The notes beneath the pieces are model-generated. The model saw only the letters and a program-made list of their open reading frames with translations. It was not told the origin of the DNA and did no database searches. A stretch of 64,000 bases of DNA from Adiantum capillus-veneris (Eukaryota > Streptophyta > Polypodiopsida > Polypodiales > Pteridaceae). The stretch is taken from positions 111,096,141 to 111,160,140 of the forward strand of contig CM043942.1 of assembly GCA_014529385.2 (NCBI GenBank), read 5' to 3'. The first letter of the stretch is position 1, and each line of letters begins with the position of its first letter. The position numbers and the translations under genes were made by a program. Shown here piece by piece: positions 11,283 through 21,127 of this stretch.

Positions 11283-12221
11283 TTGGCACAAATGGAGGAC
11301 AAGGGAATAGAGAAATTCAATGGGGAGGGATTTCACACTTGGCAAACGAAGTTAAGAGGCTACCTTATGAAAAAATGTTTGTGGTCTGTCATCAGCACCG
11401 CCTTAGAGCAACAAGCCGAACCTGATAGAGTGCACACTAGGGCATCTACACTCATAGCAAGTGCACAAAATTTGGCCAAAGACGAACAAGAATTAGGAAT
11501 CATCATCACCTCCTTGCATGAAAACTACGTACATTTCATAGATGAATGTAAGTATGCACATGAAGCCTGGCATGTCCTAGAAAGTAATTTTGGAGCTAGG
11601 GCCAAAAGAAGCAAAGTTAGTCTTAAAAGACAGCTTTACAAAGTTACCATGATTGAAGGGGAGGACATTGTTAGCCTAGTGAATAGGCTTAAGAGCATTG
11701 TCATGAAGCTCACTTACATCCAAGTTGAAGTACCAGAAGATGACAAAGTGGCCATACTATTATGTGCACTTCCACCTTCTTATGACCACTTAGTCACAAT
11801 TCTTGAAGAAAAAGAACCAGCACAACCATTCCAAGATGTCATCAACTCAGTCCAAGCAGAAGAAAGAAAGCAAAGAGGTTCACTCACCTCATCAGGAGGA
11901 GTTTTTATCGCAAAATCTTCAAGGGGAAGAAATTCGCCATCAACATCGACAACCAGAAGAAAGTGTTATGAATGTGGAAGAATGGGACACATAGCGAAAG
12001 ATTGCTACACAAACAAACTTTGCAACAAATGTGGTAGGAAGGGACACCCTCCTTCTTGGTGCTACTCAAATGGAGGCAGTAGCAGTGGAGAAAGCAGCAA
12101 CAGTAGAAGCAACAACAGAAGCAACGAAGGCAAGAGACCTGACAGAGGATCAACTCACATAGTAGAAGACAAAAAGGATGAAGACGAGAGCAACGCTGTC
12201 TTTTATGAAGAACTATTTTGA
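11283..12221 (+). CDS. Intact copia-type Gag, 312 aa, without pol
   Basis: This is the longest undamaged retroelement frame in the window. Residues 1-200 form a DUF4219/UBN2 copia Gag: FNGEGFHTWQTKLRGYL at the start, AHEAWHVLESNF in the middle, then YDHLVTILEE. Two perfect CX2CX4HX4C knuckles follow at residues 228-241 and 247-260, then a Ser/Asn/Arg-rich tail. The start chosen is the first Met; MEDKG four residues later is equally possible. The protein ends where protease should begin, and no pol follows. Repeats and a polypurine tract lie downstream. It is either a gag-only non-autonomous element (TR-GAG type) or an internal deletion derivative. Capsid and RNA binding are expected from the family. 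Confidence 0.85.
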   Translation: MAQMEDKGIEKFNGEGFHTWQTKLRGYLMKKCLWSVISTALEQQAEPDRVHTRASTLIASAQNLAKDEQELGIIITSLHENYVHFIDECKYAHEAWHVLESNFGARAKRSKVSLKRQLYKVTMIEGEDIVSLVNRLKSIVMKLTYIQVEVPEDDKVAILLCALPPSYDHLVTILEEKEPAQPFQDVINSVQAEERKQRGSLTSSGGVFIAKSSRGRNSPSTSTTRRKCYECGRMGHIAKDCYTNKLCNKCGRKGHPPSWCYSNGGSSSGESSNSRSNNRSNEGKRPDRGSTHIVEDKKDEDESNAVFYEELF

Positions 12222-12256
12222 AGATGCAGACTCTATACTTGTAGGGGAGGACTTTT

Positions 12257-12425
12257 TCCTGTGTGGATCTTATCATCCTGTGTGGACATCACCATCCTTT
12301 GTGGATTTTTCTTGTGTGGATTTTATCATCCTGTGTGGATATCACCATCCTTTCTGGACTTTATTTTCCTCTGTGGATATCACCATCTTATGTGGATTTT
12401 GTTAGCCTGTGTGGATCATGCATCT
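12257..12425 (+). repeat. Degenerate ~19-bp tandem repeat after gag
   Basis: About nine imperfect units of the form CTGTGTGGATATCACCATC follow each other. They replace the position of pol and lie between the gag stop and the polypurine tract. Confidence 0.8.
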
Positions 12426-12449
12426 TCAGTATCTTGTCTTAGTCCAAAC

Positions 12450-12760
12450 CTCAAGGGGTGGATTGTAAAGTGTGAGCTTTGTCCTAAAGTGTGAGTCAAG
12501 GAGAGTAGAGTGGATTTATCCCACATGCTGTGGAGCAAGGCTGTAGAGCTACTTAAATCTCATTTCTTGAATGAATAAACAACAACTCCATTTTGCACTA
12601 CATGCTTGTCTATGGTGAGCTTGTGCTAAGCTAAGTCAATACTCAAGATTGTATTTATGAGTCCAAGCTAATTCTATCTTGGAACCTAATTCACTTGAGT
12701 GATAACCTTGCTTACACACACACTCACACATTGAAGCTATGTTTCTCTTTCATCCACCAT
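12450..12760 (+). mobile_element. Putative polypurine tract and 3' LTR of the gag element
   Basis: CTCAAGGGGTGGAT at about 12451 resembles a plant copia polypurine tract and is followed by TGTAAAGTGTGAGC, a plausible LTR start. The segment runs without coding sequence to the G1-family LTR at 12764. With no matching 5' LTR in the window, the assignment rests on the tract and on position. Confidence 0.45.
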
Positions 12761-12763
12761 AGC

Positions 12764-13502
12764 TAGTTGGGGAGATGGGAGGATGGTGCCAAGTGGCAAT
12801 GAAGTAATCCCACATGGGGGGAGCAAGTGGAAATTGGAGGGTATAAGGGGGGAGTGGGTACCCCCTAAGGTTGTATCAAAGGGGCTAATGGAGCTTCCTT
12901 GCCTTGCTTGTGGGGGCTCGTGGGTGTTTGGGGAGAGAGGGGGTGCCCATTGTGAGTTCCCACTGTCTGGATAGGTGCCTAGCCACTTTTTTGGTCCCAG
13001 AACACTTGCCCCCATCCCATTCCTTGGTCAAATGGTCACCGACAACTCATTTTTGACGCAAAAAATACCAAAATTGGACCAATTAAAATGTGCCCAAGGA
13101 GAGAACCATGTCGGCTAAGAGGAGAGAGAAAATCCCTTGGGATAAGATCCCAAAAAAATCCCCTTAATAGAGGAAATTCCCTGCACACCCTTTTTGCTAA
13201 CAGAGACTAGCTTTTTTGGAGCTTTTGAGAGATACCCCAACTTCGAAAGCTTGTAACTCTCTCGTCCGTTGTCGGGATCAAGCATATGGATACTCTATGA
13301 AGGTCTACACAGCCTGAGATTCATCTTTATGGTCTTGATTTTCATCAATTTTAATCATGGTTCGGGTTAGGACTGTTTCCCGCCCAACTTTATAGGTGTT
13401 CGACATAGGTGTTTTCCGCAGCTTTATGGTGTTTCCTTCCGATGGTGTGGTGCGTGCAAGGCTATAGAGGTTCTTGTTTTCCTTCTTGTTTGCATGCTAA
13501 CA
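12764..13502 (+). mobile_element. G1-family LTR, 5'-truncated
   Basis: This is the reverse complement of about 3525-4270, reading in LTR sense on the plus strand and ending GTTTGCATGCTAACA. The 5' end of the LTR is missing. It has no coding content. Confidence 0.85.
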
Positions 13503-14271
13503 ACCTATAAGATAAGATCACAGAATCTGCAAAATATATATGGTGAAGGCTACAATTGAGCACGAGAGAAATATGATGACTATGTTCTATCAATGATAAA
13601 CGCAAGAAGGATGCTCAATAAACGTCAAAATATATGAGCGACGTCACCCAAAAAAGCAGGGAAGGAGACGTTAATAATAAAAGAGTCTGCAAAACAGAGT
13701 GACGTGAGACATGACGTGAGACTCAAGATTGACAACTGCAAAATGAATAGAGAAAAGCTAAAGTTGCTCAAAAAAGTTGATGCAAAAATTAGAAAAATTA
13801 TTGCCGACGCTTCACGAAGACGCACAAGGATGAAACTTGCTGCAAGCTCAATTTTAGTAAAAACAACATAACTTTTTGCTGCAAACTGTGATTGATGCAA
13901 ACCTAGAGCTCAAATCGAAGAGTTCGAGGAGACAAACAAGTTTTGAATAAAAACTGTGATTGTGCTATGCTCCATTGCACTTTTTCCGTTTCTCCAAGTT
14001 TTGAGCAGAAGACCCCCAAAAAATGAAACGACGTTTAGGGTGTCAAAAGACAAATCAACAAGAAAAACATAATCAACGATTCATTATATAGATTAGCAAT
14101 AAACACCATACAAAACAATAATCATATTCTTCTTAACACCACAAAACAGCCACAATTAGCAAGAATCAATTCTAAAAAAAAAGATTTGTAGCAATTTTGA
14201 ATCTTACATGCGAACCGCATACACATACTCTTTTTTGTCACCATGAATTGAATCGTCATGTGATCGTTACC
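13503..14271 (-). mobile_element. 5' leader of a C1-family copia element (minus strand)
   Basis: This non-coding sequence lies directly downstream of the primer-binding site of the copia LTR at 14284-14424, so it represents the untranslated leader or a non-coding internal domain. I see no gag. The element ends at the truncated G1 LTR. Confidence 0.5.
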
Positions 14272-14283
14272 GCTCTGATACCA
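14272..14283 (-). other. Primer-binding site, initiator tRNA-Met
   Basis: The minus strand reads TGGTATCAGAGC, the standard plant copia primer site complementary to the 3' end of initiator tRNA-Met, immediately next to the LTR end. Confidence 0.92.
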
Positions 14284-14424
14284 TCTTGAGATGTAGAGAG
14301 AAAGAGAGGGACAAGACAAGAGACACACCATGTACGCTCCCAAAGACTGATTCATATTGAGGACAAGATACAAATATATAGGTGAGACCAAGTTGAGTAG
14401 AGTGCGCCATATATAGCTCCAACA
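14284..14424 (-). mobile_element. 5' LTR of second C1-family copia (141 bp)
   Basis: The same length as the C1 LTR at 9318-9458, and clearly homologous in reverse. Its inner terminus is CTCAAGA where C1 has CTCAACA, a single substitution in the terminal CA. Confidence 0.88.
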
Positions 14425-15059
14425 GTATTCCATGCTCCTCTTGGCCCTCTACAATCCTTTAGAAGTAATTGCAACAAGTCCAACCCTACACCCTTCTAAC
14501 CTTAAGGTTTGTCTCATACAATAAAAGATGAATCACATTGAAGTCTTTTCAAACATACTATGCCCTTTTTTTGGGACAAGAAAAATCCTTTGTATATGAA
14601 GCTGGTAGGCACCTCTATTTCTATCTCCAAGTTTGGGATTTGAATTTTTTCCAGGGCATGGTTCTAGGGGAAAAAAACCGACTTTAAGTTAATATAGACA
14701 ATTCTACATGGTGAAACACGATTTCTACATATTTGCGGCATCCTTCATACGTAAATCACACAAAGGGGTGATACAAATTCTAGTGCCAAGGGTGGTGATT
14801 CCAGCGATTCGGTAGGCAAGTTCAATTTACAATTTACAATTTTGGACTTATTAAATTTTGTAGATTTTTGTCCATTGTTATCTTGGAAAGAGAAGTTCAC
14901 TTCTATGAAGAATGGTTCTGAAGTCAACTACAATTGATGGCTAAACTTCCTGAGGTATATCTTTTAATATTGGGTAATCTTAGGATTCTCCATAAGATGT
15001 ACAATTCGACAAGGTTAATTCTTTATGGAATCTCAACAGGGTTGATTTCTTTTCTCTTG
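14425..15059. other. No recognisable gene
   Basis: AT-rich sequence with only short frames. I see no motif or repeat relationship to the rest of the window. Confidence 0.6.
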
Positions 15060-15063
15060 ACGT

Positions 15064-16230
15064 TGTTAGCATGAAAACAACAAGAGAAACGAGTGCATGT
15101 TTAGCCTTGCACGAGTCGCTCGCAGCGTCGAAAAGAATTACTGCACCGCCAAAACCACCTGTGAGATAAGCACCTTTAAAGATTTATGAAGGAACCTTCT
15201 AGCATGAAGCACACTTGGATTATGAGAAAACAAGGACAAAATGATAGAGTTTGTCTTGAGTAGATGTCCGTAGAGTATCCATACGCTAAAAACAAATAAA
15301 AGATGAGAGAGATATGGCCATTCAAAGTTAGGGGTGTATTCTCTCCTGCTAAAAAATGAGCTCTCTCAAAAGTTTGCAGGTGTTGCAACTATAATATGGG
15401 GCCTCTTTTGATATTTTATTTCAAGAGATTTATTCTCTCTCATCAGAGCAGATAAGGATCTCCTTGAAGGCTCCTTTTAATTGGTCCATTTTTGGCCTAA
15501 TTTGGGTAGGAAATGAGGTGTCGATGACTTTTGGGCCAAGGAAAGGGGTGGGAGCTAGTGTCTAGTGGACCAAAAAATGAGATAGGTGCCTGACAGCTGG
15601 TGTGAAGTAAAAAATGCACCATCTTCTCTCCCATCATGCCCATGAGGCCCCATAGACAAGGCTTGAGAGAGCTCCTCTCTCCTTTGATACAACCCTTATG
15701 AGCTCCCCATCCTCCCCTTATACCCCCGATCGATTTCCTCCTTCCCCTCTCCCTTGTGGGATAATTGCTGTGCCACATGGCATCCTCCTCCCACACTTCT
15801 CCAACTTCTTCTTTGTCCCACAAGAAGTTCACAGCTCAAGCTCCCTTCAAGACCAACTTCGCAGGAGCATGGTGCACCGCTCCTGCCACCAAATGTGACG
15901 CCATAAAGCACGACTCAGAGCCAATTACTTCGGGTACTTCCAAAAATCATTGAGTTGGCCCAGCTGGCTTTCTCGCATGCATCTACAACCACTTTCTAAG
16001 TCGGGACCGCCCACTTCGGACGCACATATCTCATGATGTACAAGTCCAATTTACAATCTATAAAGCACGACCAAAAATGCTTATTTAAAACCGTATTTTG
16101 GGGACTCAAACAACCCAAACCACTAGTACAGAAGCCCAAAAAAATCAAACATCTGTATTATTTTGAGGCTAGTTGACAAGCTTTTTGACATGACTTAGTG
16201 ACTTTATGCTCATCCAAGAAATGCCTAACA
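15064..16230 (-). mobile_element. Solo LTR of the G1 family
   Basis: A complete LTR of 1,167 bp, starting TGTTAGCATG and ending GCCTAACA on the plus strand. It is flanked by ACGT at 15060-15063 and 16231-16234, a candidate 4-bp target duplication, although the 5-bp flanks differ. No internal domain lies on either side, so this is a solo LTR left by recombination between LTRs, or part of a duplicated composite (see the 43916 copy). Confidence 0.8.
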
Positions 16231-16234
16231 ACGT

Positions 16235-16495
16235 AAACGCTTGCATAGGGACCACAATGTCATTAACGAGTATAATTTGGTTGATTTCATTGAACCTCAA
16301 ACCTAGAAACATGAACAAGAGTACGGTCTTGACTATCATGATTTAGTGTAACCCATCACCATGTGAGTCGACAAGCATTCGTCAAGTGGAAAGAAAAACC
16401 TGAAGAAGGTGCCACTTTGGAAAACATTAGTGTTCTTATGAGGAAAATTTCTCCTTTTTTTCAAGGAAGAAAATGCTTCTCCAATGGGGGAGTAA
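16235..16495 (+). pseudogene. Chromovirus integrase tail with chromodomain relic
   Basis: The plus-strand frame contains RQAFVKWKEKPEEGATLENISVL, matching the end of the GA integrase at 59490-59545. This is the C-terminal chromodomain of a plant chromovirus, which in intact elements directs integration toward methylated histones. Only about 85 codons remain, and the PPT AATGGGGGAGTAA follows directly. Confidence 0.8.
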
Positions 16496-16753
16496 TGTTA
16501 GTCCATGAGCTAGAGTCTAGGGACCACTTTGAACCAAGCTTGGAGGTTTCCGCACATAAGGGGGAAGAGGCAAGGAGTTGAGACAGAGTATAGACTCCAT
16601 GGTCTCACATACACCGGCCAAAGGTTGTTTCATCAATAATTTTCATTGAACCCTATATCTACATCAAGAGGGACAACCTGCCCTTGTTAAACTCGTCCCT
16701 AGAGGAGGGGATACCTCGGGGGATACTGTCATGGATGCAAGATCTTACAAGAA

Positions 16754-16908
16754 TTCTAGAATGTTCTAGAAGCATCTAGTAGATTCTAGAAGTTTCTGCA
16801 ACATTCTACAAACATGTAAAATGTAGAAGGTTCTAGAAATATCTAGAAGAATAAAAAAGGATCTAGAAGATTCTAGAAGGCTTTCGGGGATTCTAAATGG
16901 TTCTAGAA
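16754..16908 (+). promoter_or_regulatory. Cluster of heat-shock-element-like motifs
   Basis: TTCTAGAATGTTCTAGAA at 16754-16771 is four alternating nTTCn/nGAAn blocks with exact 2-nt spacing, a perfect heat-shock element. Three-block sites follow at 16784-16796, 16826-16838 and 16866-16878, with a two-block site at 16901-16908. Heat-shock factors bind such arrays. In this U3 position they would be expected to make the LTR heat-responsive, as is known for the Arabidopsis copia element ONSEN; that role is inferred here. Confidence 0.7.
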
Positions 16909-16931
16909 GCAAACCCCTCATCATGCTTTAG

Positions 16932-16937
16932 TATAAA
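16932..16937 (+). promoter_or_regulatory. LTR TATA box
   Basis: TATAAA lies just downstream of the heat-shock-like cluster and upstream of the expected R region, the usual order in a plant LTR promoter. Confidence 0.55.
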
Positions 16938-17180
16938 CAGAGGTTTTGGGCAGCAAGCCCCTCAGTCTTGCCAACACTAACTACGAGATTCCTACAAGAT
17001 AATCCCTCTTCCAATTTTTTTTCTTGTGTTCCAGTCTAGTCCATGTAATCAAGTCTTGTATTGTACTCTAGCATTGTAATGCGAGTATTGTAACCAAGTT
17101 CTCTTAATCAAATATTGATTCTTGTAATCACGATTAAGGTTGTGATCAAGTTTCAAGATCTTGTATACTGTGAATGTCTC

Positions 17181-18159
17181 TGTTAGCAGCGTCTAACACA
17201 GGCTACACCAAATATGCATCAAGAAGGAGATATGCTATGGCTGTGCATAATATTTCCAACTCACTTTGTATAAGTCTTGGGCTCATTGGGAGTTCCAAAG
17301 TTGTAAATGCTAGCTAGAGGGCTCAAACTTAAACCCATAGTAGAAGGGATTGTGGTGAAGTCCTTTAAAAGGAAGCCTTTATGCAAGGAGGCTTCATTCT
17401 TGAGTGTCCACTCTTGAGGATCCACTTTTGAAAGCTCTCTCTTTCTCTTTGAGTGTTCACTCTATGGATGGCCTAGCCTTGAGCTTAATGCCCATGCTTA
17501 AGAGGCTAGTGATAATCCATTGTAATTAGAGAAGATTTCTTCATCTAATCTCTACTTTCTCATTAATCTACTTCTTGTCTACTCCATTATGTCATGAAGT
17601 AGTTTCACCTTTCTCATTATGCTAGATTTGAGTTTGTGTGATGACTTCTTGCTATTAACCACTCTTATCCTTCTATGAGCATTCAATTTGCGATATTTAG
17701 CATCACTAAATATGTTGATTAAGTTGGTTCTTAATCTTGTAAGTAGTGTGTGTGCCCTATTGTTTGCTTGTGTGTGGATAGGTTTTATGAAACTCTAGCA
17801 CCATTCACCTTGTGTGTATAGCTTTTGATGAAGTGCCTTGATTGGCATGTGGTGATTGGAGAGGCCAACACCAATGCAATTAGTGTGTGTTTATCACTAG
17901 TGTGCTTTGGTTTTCTAGTCTATGGTAAGTCGGACTTTGGTGGGCTTAATGCATGTAGGTGATGCTTAATTAATGATGTGACTAGAGTTAGTGATTTAAT
18001 GATCGATTAACCTCTATTGCATTGGATGAGCATACCCATGAGTCCTCTTATTCTATTCATCCGATGCTCGTGCTTCCATGCCCTAGCCAGGTTGCCGATC
18101 CACGAATTGATAATTTTGTCTGGGTTGCAATTAGGTCGTTGCTACAACGCCTCCCTACA
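17181..18159 (+). mobile_element. 5' LTR of the 13-kb element (979 bp)
   Basis: Starts TGTTAGCAGC and ends CTCCCTACA. It aligns along its length with 29314-30335, apart from the expanded CT tract in the 3' copy. It has no coding content. Confidence 0.9.
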
Positions 18160-18160
18160 T

Positions 18161-18180
18161 TTGGCACCATTGCCGGGGAC
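18161..18180 (+). other. Primer-binding site, tRNA-Asp type
   Basis: TGGCACCATTGCCGGGGA directly follows the LTR. It differs from the classic Athila/Tat-lineage site TGGCGCCGTTGCCGGGGA by two G-to-A changes, both at CpG sites, as expected of methylation decay. Confidence 0.8.
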
Positions 18181-20650
18181 CAATAACCTAAGCTATTGAG
18201 TATAGGATGTTTGGAATAGAGTAATTTCACTACTAATTTCTCGATTTTTGAGTGTGTGTAACTCAATATTGGTTTGATTTGATGATGCTATGCAAGTAAT
18301 TGAAGCTAATTTTGAGTTATGAATATCCCAAACCCCCAATCTCACTAACTTCTCACTAACCATTGCTAATTTTGCTTCATTTCCATGCTAATTGTACTAA
18401 TTTCATGCTAGTTTTTACTAATTTTTGACTAGCTTTGCTAACCTAACCGCTAACATTTGAAGTGTAATGTATGATTAATCCCCTTATAAGAGGTGGAATC
18501 ATCACTCTAATCAAGTCAATTGTTCTAATTTATGCTTAATTTGATGATTTGAAACGTGTTTGATTTTTGACCTACAATGGTCATTTTTGGAGCCGATTTG
18601 ATGGTGCACACACTTGTGTGTGCAATGATGCGTCTTCGTGGGGAACAAAGGATTAGCTTGGAGTGTAATTACGATGTAAGTTTACTCACTTGCTCATGTC
18701 AATTCTTGATTGATTAATGTGGTTTAATGTGTTCTAATTATTTGCTAAAATTAGTTGTGTAGATCAATTGACCTACACTTTGCACCTAATTTGATTCACT
18801 TGGAATGAAATTGATGGTCAGATTTTGACTAATGAACTTTGTGCATGTCAAGATAATGCTTAACTCTCATCAAGAATTCATATATGTGCATAAAAATCAT
18901 TGTGTGTGTAATGCACCAAAGAAGGAAAAGAATCTGTCAAAAAATTCAAGTGTGTGTACACCTAATCTTGAGTGTGTGCATGCATAAAAATTGATGGAAT
19001 TGACGGTAAGTGAGTATGAAATCGCATATTTGATGTGTATGCTAGGCTAATTAAATCATTAGATAAGCCTAATTGCCAAAAATTTGGGCAAAGATTGAGT
19101 TTGTGTGCTATCCAAGATCACTTGATTTTCAATGATTGATGGTCAATTGGGGCACTCAAATGATTTTTGATTATGGAATGTTCATGAAAAGTGTGTGAAA
19201 TCATTAGGTATAAGCCCAAATGCATTGCCAATTGAGCCAAATTTGAACTTTTGTGCTTAATTTTGAGTGTGTGCATTGCTTGATTGGATGAAAATAGTGT
19301 TAATTTTTTAGAAATTGACCATGCATGCATTCACTTATGCTTGATTGAGTTTGCAATTTGACCATTGCAATGAGGAATTGATGGATTTTGTGCATAAAAT
19401 TTCGGTGTAAATTTGAGTGTGTGTGCCTACTCAATGGCATTCGGTATCCAAATTGGGGATGCATGATTGGTCTTGGTTGCCAATTGTGATGATTAAAAGA
19501 CCTAAAAAGTTGGTGTGTGTTTGATTGACTGATTTTGGATGATTCAATTGATACCCAATTGAAAATGATTTATCTACATTGCCATTGAGATGCGTATGCG
19601 AATTCGATTGGACATGGCAAAAATTTTCATTACATTGTGCATTTTTGAGTGCCATAATCAAATTTTTGCAGCCTCACAAACCAAAATGACAAGCCGTTGG
19701 GTTTGGATGATTAGAGAAATCGGAGATGAGCAATTGATTTTGTGATGATTGCTAATCGGGTTTGAAATGGCCAAAGAGGGTTGATCATTTTGCGTGTTGA
19801 TGGATTTGAAACCTTGTTCATAAATTTCTTCAACTCAATTACATGAATTCTTTCTTTGAAAACAATGAACATGGATTTTGAAGGCTAGAATGATGCCCAT
19901 ATAAAGATACGGTAGATAGCATCATTGTGGGTTGGAAGCTCTATGCGCTTTTGTTGATTTTTTAAAAAAAAGAAAGGATCTAAGTCTGAGGAGCATACTC
20001 ATCATAAAATGCAAAGATTTTAGTTAGAAATGAGTGACATTGCATTACTTTCCGATCAATTGCGAAATCAAATATCCCATTGTTAAAATTGCCACTATGA
20101 CTACGAATTTATGTATGCCATTCTTTCAAGAGTCAAGATTTATGTTCTCTCCCTTGTTCTTTGGATACAAGATCCTCGAGAATTTCTCCTTTCACCTTAA
20201 CCGAGCTCACCTAGCTCAACATCATCCGGACACACTCGCTCCTCTTCTAGGCTCGTGAAGCCGCGAGAACCCTCTCTTAAAGGGAAATTTTTTCAAAAAA
20301 AATTAAAAAAAAATATAAATAGAAAAATTCATTCAGCATGCTTGGTTGGCCACGCGCTCAGCCGTAGACTGCACCGCTGGCTTGGCTTGACTCACCCTCC
20401 ACACACACAAATTTCACCATGTTTAAAGCATTCAATGCTGCCTTGTACAACTTGCCTTGGAAGTATTACCCTCATCGTGTCCCCACTAATCTTGGCTCGC
20501 AGCACACGGTGACACACACCACACACCCAAAACGGGTACTGTACCCCTTCACTTTTTGCCTCAAGCCCACCTTCTTCAGATCTTGTTGACTGCGTGACAC
20601 CTTCATTGGCTGACGCACTGCTCCTGACCTGGAGTCGACCCCACCCACTG
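18181..20650 (+). other. Internal non-coding domain, AT-rich part
   Basis: No gene is seen. The motif TTGAGTGTGTG or a close variant recurs (near 18248, 18970, 19263 and 19411) between AT-rich stretches with many ATTGATG-type words. From 20280 a GC-richer part begins. Confidence 0.6.
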
Positions 20651-20679
20651 TGCTCATGGCCGTTTTTCTCGCGAGAGTC

Positions 20680-20744
<65 letters not shown>
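20680..20744 (+). repeat. (CA)n microsatellite
   Basis: About 32 uninterrupted CA units in the 13-kb element. The Cys-Val runs read from the minus strand are artefacts. Confidence 0.97.
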
Positions 20745-20747
<3 letters not shown>

Positions 20748-21077
20748 AGCTTTGAACTTGCATGACCCACATCTCCTAGGCAAGTGGCCTAGGTTTCGCT
20801 ACTGATAATTTTGCCACTACCACACCTGGTATAATATCACATATGGCCATCTTATCACGATAGAGCTTTTAGCGAGGCCACACACGAATCTGGTGCACTC
20901 TGTCTGCAGAGCTCATCACTCTCTCACTGTGTCAATCTCATTTGCTGCCTTCAATCGACCTCACACACAGGCACTGCCCTCCCCACCGCTCAACTGCAGT
21001 TCTTGCCATAGTATAGTCCCGCCTCTGCAGCACTGGCCAACACACTACTCACCCACACACACACATCCTCAATCATG

Positions 21078-21081
<4 letters not shown>

Positions 21082-21125
<44 letters not shown>
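21082..21125 (+). repeat. (TC)n microsatellite
   Basis: About 22 TC units in the internal domain of the 13-kb element. Confidence 0.95.

Positions 21126-21127
<2 letters not shown>

Larger units (their letters stand above)
16496..17180 (+). mobile_element. Chromovirus 3' LTR carrying heat-shock-like elements
   Basis: The LTR starts TGTTAGTCC just after the polypurine tract. Its U3 region holds a dense cluster of TTCTAGAA units (16754-16908) and then TATAAA at 16932-16937, 24 bp beyond the last unit. The LTR is interrupted at 17180 by the 13-kb element; its continuation resumes at 30341. A reverse-strand relative lies at about 42890-43645. Confidence 0.75.

Noticed and set aside
12266-12494. 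Open frames over the repeat downstream of the gag ORF
   Set aside because: They translate the ~19-bp tandem repeat and carry no protease or other pol motif.
20392-20783. Minus-strand frames rich in Cys-Val
   Set aside because: They are translations of the (CA)n tract in two frames.
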